64,000 bases of DNA from Roseomonas populi (GTDB lineage: Bacteria > Pseudomonadota > Alphaproteobacteria > Acetobacterales > Acetobacteraceae): the NCBI RefSeq assembly GCF_024594815.1, contig NZ_JANJOU010000009.1, positions 186,001 to 250,000 on the forward strand, given 5' to 3'. Made by a program: the position numbers and the translations under genes. Below the pieces are notes generated by a model, which was not told the origin of the DNA, ran no database searches, and was given only the letters and a program-made list of their open reading frames with translations. This document shows positions 1-9,139 of this stretch, one piece after another; positions within the stretch are counted from its first letter, which is position 1; each line of letters begins with the position of its first letter.

Positions 1-23
1 CGGAACCGCCCAGAGGAGCGCCC

Positions 24-485
24 GTGCTGGTCGTCGCCGTGGGAGCGGAAACCTTTGGCGTGCCGCTGGCGCGCGTGGCGGAGGTGCTGCCGGCCGAGCC
101 CCCCTGCCCCCTGCCCGGCGCCCCGCCCGCCCTGCTGGGGCTGCGCGCCCGCGCCGGGCGGCTGCACGCCGTGCTGAACCTGGCCGCGCTGACCGGGGCG
201 AACGCCGGCGATGCGCCGGAGGGCGGGCACGACGTGCTGCTGCGGCCGGGGCCCGGCGGGCGGCGCTTGGCGCTGCGCGTCGTTCGCGCCCTCTCCGCCG
301 CCGAGCCGGTTCCTCTGCCGCCGGAGCGCGCGCCCGCCGGCCCGGGCGGCGCGGTGGCCTTCCACGCGATGCTGCCCGGCCCCGATCCGCACGGGACCGC
401 CACCATCATCGCGGTGCTCGACCTCGACCGACTCCTGCGGCCCTATGCCGCGCCTTCCACAGCCCCAGACGCACACGGAGCCTGA
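24..485 (+). CDS. CheW-like chemotaxis coupling protein
   Basis: A 153-residue protein that reads as one CheW/SH3-like coupling domain, with the usual start (VVAVGAETFGVPLARVAEVL), a central LHAVLNLAALTG strand and a closing AVLDLDRLL strand. CheW proteins tether CheA to chemoreceptors at the inner membrane. A GTG start at 24 is preceded by GAGGAG at about 12-17 with good spacing, so the gene is probably complete despite lying at the window edge. It is the first visible gene of a co-directional chemosensory operon, six bases from the next gene. It is divergent from E. coli CheW and short of the conserved C-terminal helix, as accessory CheW copies in ACF/Wsp-type systems often are. The family call is fairly sure; the partner receptor is inferred from position. 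Confidence 0.8.
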   Translation: MLVVAVGAETFGVPLARVAEVLPAEPPCPLPGAPPALLGLRARAGRLHAVLNLAALTGANAGDAPEGGHDVLLRPGPGGRRLALRVVRALSAAEPVPLPPERAPAGPGGAVAFHAMLPGPDPHGTATIIAVLDLDRLLRPYAAPSTAPDAHGA

Positions 486-490
486 CCCGC

Positions 491-2161
491 GTGTCCATCA
501 CCAACCGCGCCCTGCTGGGCTTCGTCGCGCTCACACTGCTGACCATCCTCCTGGGCTTCTGGAGCCTGGACCAGTTCGAGGTGGTGCGGGAATCCACCCG
601 CCTCGTCGCGACGCGGGACGGCAGCGTTTCGCGCCAGGTGGACGACGTGCGGAACGCGCAGATCAACCTGCGTAACACCCGGTCCCGCATCATGATCGCC
701 TATCTCGGCCGCCGCGCCGCCCCGGAGGCCGCCCCCGCCGCCGTGCCGACGGCGGACTGGCAGCAGGGCAGCGCGCGCATGGCGACGCTACTGAACAACG
801 CGCTCGTGGCCGCGCAGGGCTTCGCCGCCGGGGCCCTCGCGCCGGACCGGGTGGAGGCCTGGCAGCGCGTGATCGCCGCGCTGAACGAGGTGAACGCCGC
901 GCTGCAGCGTCACCGGGACCGGGTGGAGGCGAAGCTCCGCTCCCTGGCCGCGGACGACGTGAACGCCGTGCTGGCCGCCGAGCCCGGCGTGGCCGAGAGC
1001 GCGACCGAGCTGGACCAGTCGCTGGACCGGGTGGACGCGGCGATGGAGCGCCTGGCGGTCATCGGGCAGCAGCGGCTGGACGAGATCTCGGAGCGCTCCC
1101 GCGTGCTCATCCTCGGTGGCATGGGGCTGGCGGTGCTGATCGCGGTGGCGGTCACCCTCCTCGTGCGGCGGGCCATCTCGAAGCCGCTCGAGGTGCTGGT
1201 GGAGTTCGTGCAGCGCATCGGCCGGGGCGATCTCTCCGGCACCCCGGCGCGGGAGGGAAGCGACGAGTTCGGGCGGCTGGGCGAGACGCTGAACGCCATG
1301 GTGGCCGGGCTGCGCGACCTGGCTCGCCAGAGCCGCGACGCCACCCACCAGCTGGACGCCGCCACCGCCGAGATCCGCGCGAGCACGCAGGAGCAGGCAG
1401 CCTCCGTGGAGGAGCAGCTAGCGGCTGTGCAGGAGACGGCGGCCACCGTGGACGAGATCACCCATTCCGGCAGCCAGATCGGTAAGCGCGCGCAGGAGGT
1501 GATCGCCGCCGCCCAGGCCACGGTCCGCACCAGCGACAGCGGGCTGCGCGCCGTGGAGGAGACGGTGCGCGCCATGGACAACATCCGCGAGCAGGCGGAG
1601 CGCGTGGCCGAGAACATCGTGGCGCTGAGCGAGAAGACCCAGGCCATCGGCGAGATCACCGCGACCGTGAACGACATCAGCGAGCGCAGCCACCTGCTGG
1701 CGCTGAACGCGGCCATCGAGGCGGCGGCGGCCGGGGAGCAGGGCCGCAGCTTCGCCGTGGTGGCGGCCGAGCTGAAGTCCCTCGCCGACCAGGCGAAGGA
1801 GGCGACGGCGCAGGTGCGCGCCAACCTCGGCGACATCCAGCGCGGCATCAACTCCTCCGTCATGCTGACGGAGGAAGCGGTGAAGCGCGCCGCCGCTGGG
1901 CGCGAGCGCACGGCGCAGAGCCACAAGACGATCCGCGAGATCACCGGCAGCGTGCAGGAGGCGGTGCAGACCTTCCAGCAGATCGTCGCCAGCACGAACC
2001 AGCAGCAGCTCGGCATCGAGCAGGTGATGGGTGCCCTCTCCAACATCCGGCAGGCCAGCCAGCAGACGGCGGCGGGCACGCGGCAGCTGGACCAGGCGGC
2101 GGCGAACATGGGCGAGCTGAGCCAGGGGCTGGTCCGCCTGGCCGACCGCTACCGCATCTAG
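491..2161 (+). CDS. Methyl-accepting chemotaxis protein with 4-helix-bundle sensor
   Basis: A 556-residue transmembrane chemoreceptor. TM1 is at about residues 7-25, followed by a ~180-residue helical periplasmic region that looks like a four-helix-bundle (4HB_MCP) sensor. TM2 is at about 204-226, HAMP at about 227-280, then a long coiled-coil signalling domain with the hairpin tip ERSHLLALNAAIEAAAAGEQ and a trailing glutamine/alanine-rich helix. The start is GTG at 491, just after the cheW-like stop. The hairpin should bind CheW and CheA, both encoded on either side. No C-terminal CheR-tethering pentapeptide is seen. Ligand unknown. Family assignment is secure from domain order; the role as the dedicated receptor of this operon is inferred from context. 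Confidence 0.93.
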   Translation: MSITNRALLGFVALTLLTILLGFWSLDQFEVVRESTRLVATRDGSVSRQVDDVRNAQINLRNTRSRIMIAYLGRRAAPEAAPAAVPTADWQQGSARMATLLNNALVAAQGFAAGALAPDRVEAWQRVIAALNEVNAALQRHRDRVEAKLRSLAADDVNAVLAAEPGVAESATELDQSLDRVDAAMERLAVIGQQRLDEISERSRVLILGGMGLAVLIAVAVTLLVRRAISKPLEVLVEFVQRIGRGDLSGTPAREGSDEFGRLGETLNAMVAGLRDLARQSRDATHQLDAATAEIRASTQEQAASVEEQLAAVQETAATVDEITHSGSQIGKRAQEVIAAAQATVRTSDSGLRAVEETVRAMDNIREQAERVAENIVALSEKTQAIGEITATVNDISERSHLLALNAAIEAAAAGEQGRSFAVVAAELKSLADQAKEATAQVRANLGDIQRGINSSVMLTEEAVKRAAAGRERTAQSHKTIREITGSVQEAVQTFQQIVASTNQQQLGIEQVMGALSNIRQASQQTAAGTRQLDQAAANMGELSQGLVRLADRYRI

Positions 2162-2194
2162 GCCCAGGACCAGAGCAGAGGAGGGAAGCCGGGC

Positions 2195-4417
2195 GTGTCC
2201 GACTTCCGCGCGGAACTGCTGGCGGCCTTCGCGGCCGAGCATCGCGAGCACCTTGCCGCCATCCGCGAGGCCCTGGCGGCGGAGGATGGCGACGGCGCCG
2301 TGGCGCTGGAGCCCGCGGCGCTGCGCGAGGTGTTCCGCCGCGCCCATTCCCTGAAGGGCGCCGCCCGCGCCGTGGACCTGCCGGGGCTGGAGGCGGTGGC
2401 GCACCGGGTGGAGTCGCTGCTGGCGCGGGAGATGGACGCGGCCGCCGGCGGCCCGGCGCGGTTCGCGCCCGCCACCCTGGCCCTGCTGCACCGCGGGTTG
2501 GACGCGATCGAGGCCAGCGCAGCCGCCATGGCTGCCGGGGCGGAGGCGCCGCCGGTGGAGGCCGTGCTGGCGGCGCTGGACGGTGCCCCCGAGCCTCCCG
2601 CAGCCCCGCCGCCCCCGCCCTCGCTCCCGCCCCGCGCGCCCGAAGAGCCGGCGCAGGCCCCTGCGCAGCCCGCCGCGCCGGGCGAGGGCCACCTGCGGGT
2701 GGAGGCGGCGCGGGTGGAGAGCCTCTCCGCCGCCATGCACGGGCTGAAAGCGCTGATCGGGCGCCAGGACTCCACTATCGCCGGGCTGCGCGGGTTGGAG
2801 GCGGAGTTGCGCGCCCTGCGGCGAGGCTGGGACGGGCTGCGCGCCGCCCTTCCGGCGGATGCGGCCCTCGCCCCGCGCCTGCGCGGCTTTGACGCGGCCT
2901 TGGGCGAGGCGGTGCGCCACCTCGCCGCCCTCTCCCGCCAGGGCCGCGCCATGGAGGACGCGCTGGACCGCGCCGCCGCCACCCTGCAGGAGGAGGTGGA
3001 GGCCATCGCCCTCGTGCCCGCCGCTACCGTGCTCGGCCCGCTCGCCGCCGCGGCGCGGGAGATGGCGCGGGAGGCCGGGCACGAGGTGACGGTCCGCACC
3101 GAGGGGCTGGAAACCCAGGCGGAGCGCCGCGTGCTGCAGGCGCTGAAGGACCCGGTGCTGCACCTGTTGCGCAACGCCATCGGCCATGGCGCGCCACGAA
3201 ACGGGCAGCGGGCGGAGATCGGGCTGCGGGTGGCCGCCACGGGGGGCGGGCTGACCGTGACCGTCTGGGACAACGGGCCGGGCCCCGACCTCGCCTCCAT
3301 CGAGGCCACGGCCATCCGTCGCGGGCTGCTGGCCCCGCGCGCACCGGGCGCGGCCCCGCCCTCGGCCGATTCGCTCCTCGCCCTCGTCTTCGAGCCGGGC
3401 TTCTCCACGGCGGCGGAGGTGGACCGCCTCTCCGGCCGCGGCATGGGGCTTTCCGTGGTGGCGGAGGCGGCGGTGGCCCTGCATGGCGGCGCCGCCCTCC
3501 GCCGGCGCGCCCCGGTCAACGGTGCAGGCGGGGCGGAGGTCGTGATCGCCCTGCCCCCCTCCACCGGCCGGCGATCGCTGCTGCTGGTGGAGGCGGGCGG
3601 GCAGGTGCTCGGCCTGCCCGGCGGGAACGGGCTGGTCACGGTCGGGCCCCTGCTGCGGATCGACCCGGCCGCGATCATCGCCGCCGAGGGGCGGCCCGTC
3701 GCCCGGCTGGTGCTGGAAGGCGGGGAAGGGCTGGTCCCGATCGCCTCCCTCGCCGCGCTGCTGGGCCGGCCGGAGGAGCCGGCGCCGGGCCCGGTCCAGG
3801 CCGTGCTGCTGGCCCGCGGCGGGGCGCGGCTGGCCCTGACCGTCTCCGCCCTGCGGGACGCGCGCAGCCTGGTGGTGACCGAGGTGGACGCGCCGGGCCT
3901 GGACACGGCCCTCATCTCCGGCGCCGCCCTGCTGGAGGAGCAGGCCGTGGCGCTGGTTCTGCGCCCGGACGGTCTGCTGGACCGCGGGCTGCGGGAGGCC
4001 GCGCGCCCCGGCGCCCCCCGCCCCCTTGCCCCCGCCGCGCCGGAGCGGCGGCGCCACATCCTGGTGGTGGACGACTCGATCACCACCCGCACGCTGGAGC
4101 GCAGCATCCTGGAAGCGGGCGGCTACCGGGTGAGCCTCGCGGTGGACGGGGTGGACGCGCTCAACTCTCTGCGCGAACCCGGTGCCTCGGTTGACCTCGT
4201 GCTCGCCGACGTCGAAATGCCGGCGATGGACGGGTTCGGGCTTATCGAGGCCATCAGGGCGGATCCGCACTTGGCGGAGCTGCCGGTGATTCTCATGACC
4301 TCCCGCGACAGCCCGGGCGACGTGCAGCGGGGCATGGAGCTGGGCGCCAGCGCGTACCTGACGAAGCAGGGCTTCGACGGCCAGAGCCTCCTGGCCACTA
4401 TCGGCCAGCTGATCTGA
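2195..4417 (+). CDS. cheA: Hybrid chemotaxis kinase CheA with C-terminal receiver
   Basis: A 740-residue hybrid kinase. In order: Hpt/P1 domain with phospho-acceptor His51 in RRAHSLKGAAR; a Pro/Ala linker (about 128-165); a dimerisation/HATPase core with N-box around residue 327, DNGPGPD, and the G-boxes GFSTAAEVDRLSGRGMGLSV; a CheW-like regulatory domain (about 465-600); and a receiver domain (about 624-740) with VDDS and acceptor Asp672 in LADVEMP. The start is GTG at 2195 with a strong AGGAGGGA upstream at 2178-2185. The kinase-receiver fusion matches WspE/FrzE-type systems rather than the flagellar CheA. Oddity: the usual N-box Asp of LLRNAxDHG is Gly330 here. The gene ends one base before cheB, implying coupled translation. 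Confidence 0.93.
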   Translation: MSDFRAELLAAFAAEHREHLAAIREALAAEDGDGAVALEPAALREVFRRAHSLKGAARAVDLPGLEAVAHRVESLLAREMDAAAGGPARFAPATLALLHRGLDAIEASAAAMAAGAEAPPVEAVLAALDGAPEPPAAPPPPPSLPPRAPEEPAQAPAQPAAPGEGHLRVEAARVESLSAAMHGLKALIGRQDSTIAGLRGLEAELRALRRGWDGLRAALPADAALAPRLRGFDAALGEAVRHLAALSRQGRAMEDALDRAAATLQEEVEAIALVPAATVLGPLAAAAREMAREAGHEVTVRTEGLETQAERRVLQALKDPVLHLLRNAIGHGAPRNGQRAEIGLRVAATGGGLTVTVWDNGPGPDLASIEATAIRRGLLAPRAPGAAPPSADSLLALVFEPGFSTAAEVDRLSGRGMGLSVVAEAAVALHGGAALRRRAPVNGAGGAEVVIALPPSTGRRSLLLVEAGGQVLGLPGGNGLVTVGPLLRIDPAAIIAAEGRPVARLVLEGGEGLVPIASLAALLGRPEEPAPGPVQAVLLARGGARLALTVSALRDARSLVVTEVDAPGLDTALISGAALLEEQAVALVLRPDGLLDRGLREAARPGAPRPLAPAAPERRRHILVVDDSITTRTLERSILEAGGYRVSLAVDGVDALNSLREPGASVDLVLADVEMPAMDGFGLIEAIRADPHLAELPVILMTSRDSPGDVQRGMELGASAYLTKQGFDGQSLLATIGQLI

Positions 4418-4418
4418 G

Positions 4419-5498
4419 ATGTCCCTGGCGTCCCCCGTGCGCGTGATGATCGTGGAGGACAGCGCCGTGGTGCGCCACCTCCTCTCGCACATCGTGTCCC
4501 GCGATCCCCGCCTCCAGCTCGCCGCGGCCGTCCCCTCGGCCGAGGAGGCGCTGGCCGAGATCGAGCGGGTGCGGCCGGACGTGATCTCCATGGACATCCG
4601 CCTGCCCGGGATAGACGGGCTGGAGGCGACCCGCCGCATCATGGCGGAACACCCCACCCCCATCGTGGTGATCGCCGATGCGGTGGAGGAGCGTGGGCTC
4701 CGCATCTCCATGAACGCGCTGCGGGCGGGGGCGCTGACCGTGGTGGAGAAGCCCCTCGGCCCCGGGCGCGAGGGATGGGAACGCGCGGCGGAGGGGATCT
4801 GCACCCAGCTCTTCATCATGAGCCAGGTGCCGGTGATCCGGCGGCGCGGGGGCGGTCTCGGCGCGGCGCGCCCGGCGCCGCGCGCCGAGGCCGCCTCCGC
4901 GCCGGCCCGCCCCGCGCTGGTGGGCATCGGCACCTCCACCGGCGGGCCGCCGGCCCTGGCGCGGGTGCTGGGTGTGCTGCCGGCGGACTTCCCCGTGCCC
5001 GTGCTGGTGGTGCAGCACATGGGCGCTCCCTTCATGGAGGGCTTCGCCGCCTGGCTGGACGGGCTGGTGGCGCCGCGGGTGGAGATCGCGCAGGACCGCA
5101 CCCTGCCCCGCGCCGGCCATATCTACGTGGCGCCAGGGGATCGGCACCTCGGCATCACCGCGGGCGGGCTGATGCAGGTCAGCGAGGCGCCGCCCGTGGG
5201 TGGCCAGCGCCCGGCGGCGGACGTGCTGTTCCAATCCATGGCCCGCAACCTCGGGCCGCGCGGCATGGGCATCCTGCTGACGGGGATGGGCGAGGACGGG
5301 GCGCGGGGGCTGACCGCCCTGCGGAACGCCGGCGGCCTGACGCTGGCCGAGGACGAGACGACGGCCGTGGTCTACGGCATGCCGGCGGCGGCGGCGCGGC
5401 TGGGCGGGGTCTCGGCCCTGCTACCGCTGGACCTGATCGGCCCGCGCCTGCTGAAATCGGTGGGAGGCGGCGCCGAGGTGGGCGCGAGAGGACCATGA
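4419..5498 (+). CDS. cheB: Chemotaxis protein-glutamate methylesterase CheB
   Basis: A 359-residue two-domain protein. The N-terminal receiver has the acidic pair at VEDS, phospho-acceptor Asp59 in SMDIRLPGIDG and the Lys of VEKPLG. A linker leads to the C-terminal methylesterase domain with the catalytic triad visible as Ser173 (GTSTGGPPAL), His200 (VVQHMG) and Asp293 (GMGEDGARGL). It removes methyl groups from, and deamidates, receptor glutamates/glutamines, resetting the upstream chemoreceptor after phosphorylation by CheA. It begins one base after the cheA stop and its TGA overlaps the next ATG (ATGA). No cheR is seen in the window; it may lie to the left. Confidence 0.96.
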   Translation: MSLASPVRVMIVEDSAVVRHLLSHIVSRDPRLQLAAAVPSAEEALAEIERVRPDVISMDIRLPGIDGLEATRRIMAEHPTPIVVIADAVEERGLRISMNALRAGALTVVEKPLGPGREGWERAAEGICTQLFIMSQVPVIRRRGGGLGAARPAPRAEAASAPARPALVGIGTSTGGPPALARVLGVLPADFPVPVLVVQHMGAPFMEGFAAWLDGLVAPRVEIAQDRTLPRAGHIYVAPGDRHLGITAGGLMQVSEAPPVGGQRPAADVLFQSMARNLGPRGMGILLTGMGEDGARGLTALRNAGGLTLAEDETTAVVYGMPAAAARLGGVSALLPLDLIGPRLLKSVGGGAEVGARGP

Positions 5499-7252
5499 GC
5501 GCCGAGGCAGCATGGCGAGAGGGGGCACGGGACGAGGCGCCCCGGATCCTTCTCGTCGAGGATTCGGAGACGCAGGCCCTCCAGCTCCGCCGGATGCTGG
5601 AGGCGGAAGGCTTCGCCGTGACCCGCGCCGCGACGGCCGAGGCGGCGCTGGACGGGCTGAACGGCCCCCTGCCCGCCCTGGTGATCGCCGACTACCACCT
5701 GCCCGGCATGAACGGCGACGAGCTGGTGCGCCGCATCCGCCTGAACGTGCGCGCCCGCGCGCTTCCCGTGCTGATGCTGACCGATGCCGGGAGCGGCGAT
5801 GGCGGCGCGGACCTGGAGCGCCAGGGCCTGGAGAGCGGCGCGGACGCCTACGCGCCGAAATCGGCCGGGCGGGAACTGATCCTGGCCCGGCTGCGCGCCC
5901 TGCTGCGCCGCGGCGCCGAGAACGGGGAGACGATGGCGGACTCGCCCGGCGCGGGCTTCCGCCGGGCGCGGCTGCTGCTGGTGGATGATGGCCCGACCCA
6001 CCGCCTCTGGCTCTCCGCCCTGCTCGCCGGGGATGGCGACAGCGTGGAGGCGGTGGACAGCGCCGGCGCGGAGGCGGCGGCCTGCCGCGAGGGCGAGGGC
6101 TGGGACGGTGTGCTGATCAACCTGGCCGGGCTGGGGCCGGAGGGGCTGGCGCTGTGCCGCCGGCTGGACGCGCTGCGCATAGCGGCCGCGGAGCGGGCGG
6201 GCGACGCCGACGCCGCCTTCCGCATCGTGGCGCTGGAGGGCGCGCGGGCCAGCCCCGTTGCCGCCTTCGAGGCCGGGGCGGACGACGTGCTGCCCGCCGA
6301 GGCGGTGGGCGAGGCGATCCGGCTGCGCGTGCGCGCCCTGGTCCGCCGCAAGCTGCTGGGCGAGGAGAACCGCCGCATTGAGGCCGCGCTGCGCGAGCGG
6401 CTGCGGGAGGTGGAGCGCGCGCGGGCCGAGGCCGCCTCCGCCGAGGCGCGCGCCGCGCTGGCCGACGCGCTGGAGCGTGCGAACGCGGAGCTGGGGGCCG
6501 CCAACCACGCATTGCGCGACACCCAGGGCAAGCTGGTGCAGGCGGCGAAGATGGCCTCCCTCGGCGAGCTGGTGGCGGGCATCGCGCACGAGATCAACAA
6601 CCCGCTGGCCTTCATCCTGGCGCACCAGGGCACGGTGACGCGGCTGCTGGACGGGCTGGCGCCGCGCGTGGCCGGGGATGAGGAGGCGGCGAAGGCCGTG
6701 GGCAAGGCCGTGCAGCGCGCGGAATCCATGGCCGTGGGGCTGCGCCGCATCCAGGAGCTGGTCTCCAATCTCCGCCGCTTCTCCCGCATGGAGGAGGGCG
6801 GCGCGCAGGAGGTGGACGTGCCGGAGGCCATTTCCACGGTGCTGGCCCTGCTGACCCACAAGCTCTCTGACCGGATCGTGGTTGAGCAGGACTTCCAGGC
6901 GCCGCGAATCCTGCGATGCTCCCCGGCCCTGCTCAACCAAGTGGTGATGAACATCGTCGGAAACGCGGCGGACGCGATCCAGGGACCGGGCCAGATCCGC
7001 GTGGCGACGCGCCTGGACGGCGGAGACTACGTGATCGAGGTGAGCGACTCCGGCCCGGGCGTGCCGGAGGAGATCCGCGCGCGCATCTTTGAGCCCTTCT
7101 TCACCACCAAGCCCGTGGGCTCCGGCACGGGGCTCGGTCTCTCCATCGCCTACACGGTGGTGCAGGCCCATCACGGCAGCATCGCCGTGGACGACGCGCC
7201 GGGGGGCGGGGCACGCTTTACCGTCCGCGTGCCGGCGGAGGAGAGGGCGTGA
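5495..7252 (+). CDS. Sensor histidine kinase with two N-terminal receivers (second degenerate)
   Basis: A 585-residue soluble kinase beginning at ATG 5495 inside the cheB stop codon (ATGA overlap). Domain order: a canonical receiver (about 15-140, VEDS, acceptor Asp66 in [11 protein letters not shown], conserved Lys in APKSAG); a second receiver-like domain (about 158-280) whose acceptor position is Asn209 ([13 protein letters not shown]) and which lacks the conserved Lys; an Ala/Glu-rich coiled coil (about 288-350); a HisKA domain with His365 in [13 protein letters not shown]; and a HATPase_c domain with [16 protein letters not shown] and [10 protein letters not shown]. No membrane segment. 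It probably takes phosphate from the CheA of this operon through receiver 1 and passes it on. The reading frame stays open far upstream of 5495, but that part is out-of-frame cheB sequence. Confidence 0.9.
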   Translation: MSAEAAWREGARDEAPRILLVEDSETQALQLRRMLEAEGFAVTRAATAEAALDGLNGPLPALVIADYHLPGMNGDELVRRIRLNVRARALPVLMLTDAGSGDGGADLERQGLESGADAYAPKSAGRELILARLRALLRRGAENGETMADSPGAGFRRARLLLVDDGPTHRLWLSALLAGDGDSVEAVDSAGAEAAACREGEGWDGVLINLAGLGPEGLALCRRLDALRIAAAERAGDADAAFRIVALEGARASPVAAFEAGADDVLPAEAVGEAIRLRVRALVRRKLLGEENRRIEAALRERLREVERARAEAASAEARAALADALERANAELGAANHALRDTQGKLVQAAKMASLGELVAGIAHEINNPLAFILAHQGTVTRLLDGLAPRVAGDEEAAKAVGKAVQRAESMAVGLRRIQELVSNLRRFSRMEEGGAQEVDVPEAISTVLALLTHKLSDRIVVEQDFQAPRILRCSPALLNQVVMNIVGNAADAIQGPGQIRVATRLDGGDYVIEVSDSGPGVPEEIRARIFEPFFTTKPVGSGTGLGLSIAYTVVQAHHGSIAVDDAPGGGARFTVRVPAEERA

Positions 7253-9132
7253 CGGCAGGGGGGAATCCTGGCGGGCGCGCGACGATCCTCCTCGTGGACG
7301 ACGAGGCGGAGATCCTAACGGCGCTGACGGACCTGCTGGAGGACGATTTCGAGGTCGTCTCCACCACCCGGCCGGAGGAGGCGCTGGCGATGCTGGCGGA
7401 CGGGCTGTGCCCGGCCGTGATCCTCTCCGACCAGCGCATGCCCGGGTTGACCGGCGACGCCTTCCTGGAGCGCGCGCGCACCCATTCGGATGCGGAGGCG
7501 CTGCTGCTGACGGGATATGCCGAGCTGGACGCGGTAGTGGGCGCGGTGAACCGCGGGCGCATCGCCGGCTACGCCGCCAAGCCCTGGGAGCCGGCGGCGC
7601 TGCTCTCCATGGTGACGGCGGCGCGGGACCGCTACGCGCTGCGCCACGCGCTGGAGACGGAGCGCGCCCTGATGCGCGGGCTGCTGGAGAACCTGCCGGA
7701 GCAGCTCTCCTTCAAGGATACGGCCGGGCGCTTCATCCGGCTGAACGGGGCGAAGGCCGCCACGCTGGGCGGCACTGTCGAGTCCCTCCTCGGGCGGCGC
7801 GAGGCAGACTTCCTTGCCCCGGGCGATGCGGCGCGGCTGGCGCGGGCCGAGGCGGGCGCGCTGGCGGAGGGCGCGGTCTCCGAACTGGTGGAGGAGCCGG
7901 GCGGGGTGGAGGGATCCTCGCGCTGGATGCAGGTCAGCCGCGTGGCGCTGGGCGGAGGCGTGCTGGTGACGATCGGCCGCGACGTGACGGAGGCGCGCCA
8001 GATGGAGGCGCGGCTGCGACAGGCCGACAAGATGCAGGCGCTCGGCACCATGGCGGGGGGCGTGGCGCACGACTTCAACAACCTCCTCACCGCCATCCTC
8101 GGCAGCCTGCAGCTGGCCGGGCGGCGCGTGGGGGACAATCCCGGGCTGCACCGGCTGCTGCGGAACGCCACCATGGCTGCGGAGCGCGGTTCGGCGCTGA
8201 CGCGGCGGCTGCTCGCCTTCTCCCGCCGGAACGAGCTGGCGCTGCGCGCCGTCTCGGTGAACGCGCTCATCCTCGGCATGGGGGACCTGCTGACGCGCAG
8301 CCTGGCCGGGCCGAGCGGAACCACCGTGGAGGTGCGCCGGCGCCTGGCGCCGGAGCCGGTGACGGCGGTGGTGGATCCGGAGCAGCTGGAATTGGCGCTG
8401 CTGAACCTCTGCATCAACGCGCGGGACGCGATGCCCGGTGGCGGCACCATCACCATCGCCACGGAGGAGGTGGCCGTGGCGGCGGAGCAGGTACCGGACC
8501 TGCCGGCTGGTTCCTACGTGCGGGTGACGGTTGCCGACACGGGCACGGGCATGACGCCGGAGGTGCTGGCGCGGGTCTTCGAGCCCTTTTTCACCACGAA
8601 GGAGGTGGGCAAGGGCACAGGGCTGGGCCTTCCCATGGTCTATGGCCTGGTCCAGCAATCCGGCGGTGGGCTGACCATCGACAGCCGGCCCGGCGAGGGC
8701 ACGCGCGTGGCGCTGTACCTGCCCGCGGGGGACGGGGTGGCGGCGCAGGGCGTCGGCGAGCCGCGGGAGGTTGCCCCGGCGCGGGAGCCGGTGCGCGTGC
8801 TGGTGGTGGACGACGACGCCACAGTGCGCGAGGTGACAGCCGGCTTCCTGGCCGATCTCGGCCACGAGACGGTGGAGGCCGATGACGGAATCGCCGCCCT
8901 GCGCGTGCTGGAGAGCGACCCCTCCGTCCGGCTTATGGTGGCGGACTTCGCCATGCCGCGCATGACAGGGGCGGAACTGTCGGAGCGGGCGCGCTCGATG
9001 CGGCCGGACCTGCCGATCCTGCTCGTGACGGGCTACGCGGAACTGGCGGCACTGGCCGCCAACATCCCCGTTCTGCACAAGCCCTATCGCCAGGCGGACC
9101 TGGCGGAGCATGTGGCGCTTCTGCTGGGCTGA
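7249..9132 (+). CDS. Hybrid sensor kinase, receiver-PAS-kinase-receiver
   Basis: A 627-residue cytoplasmic hybrid kinase starting with GTG at 7249, overlapping the preceding stop by four bases. Order: N-terminal receiver (about 10-128, acceptor Asp61 in LSDQRMPGLTGD, Lys in AAKPWEP, the style seen in RpfG/HupR-like regulators); PAS domain (about 140-255); HisKA with His274 in GVAHDFNNLLTAI; HATPase_c with NLCINARDAMPGGG and GKGTGLGLPMVYGL; and a C-terminal receiver with VDDD, VADFAMP acceptor and HKPYRQ. The domain set fits a phosphorelay node that receives and forwards phosphate. It is the last gene of the chemosensory operon. No output (DNA-binding or GGDEF) domain is encoded in this operon, so the final target is outside the window. 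Confidence 0.9.
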   Translation: MTAGGNPGGRATILLVDDEAEILTALTDLLEDDFEVVSTTRPEEALAMLADGLCPAVILSDQRMPGLTGDAFLERARTHSDAEALLLTGYAELDAVVGAVNRGRIAGYAAKPWEPAALLSMVTAARDRYALRHALETERALMRGLLENLPEQLSFKDTAGRFIRLNGAKAATLGGTVESLLGRREADFLAPGDAARLARAEAGALAEGAVSELVEEPGGVEGSSRWMQVSRVALGGGVLVTIGRDVTEARQMEARLRQADKMQALGTMAGGVAHDFNNLLTAILGSLQLAGRRVGDNPGLHRLLRNATMAAERGSALTRRLLAFSRRNELALRAVSVNALILGMGDLLTRSLAGPSGTTVEVRRRLAPEPVTAVVDPEQLELALLNLCINARDAMPGGGTITIATEEVAVAAEQVPDLPAGSYVRVTVADTGTGMTPEVLARVFEPFFTTKEVGKGTGLGLPMVYGLVQQSGGGLTIDSRPGEGTRVALYLPAGDGVAAQGVGEPREVAPAREPVRVLVVDDDATVREVTAGFLADLGHETVEADDGIAALRVLESDPSVRLMVADFAMPRMTGAELSERARSMRPDLPILLVTGYAELAALAANIPVLHKPYRQADLAEHVALLLG

Positions 9133-9139
9133 GCCTCCC

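Noticed and set aside
1418-5101. Very long minus-strand open frame (1227 codons) opposite the chemosensory operon
   Set aside because: It is antisense to three genes with clear domains; its translation is Arg/Ala/Gly/His-rich low-complexity, typical of shadow frames in GC-rich DNA.
4775-5494. Possible N-terminal extension of the kinase at 5495
   Set aside because: The 240 extra codons are the out-of-frame reading of cheB and are low complexity; the ATGA overlap at 5495 is a natural start.
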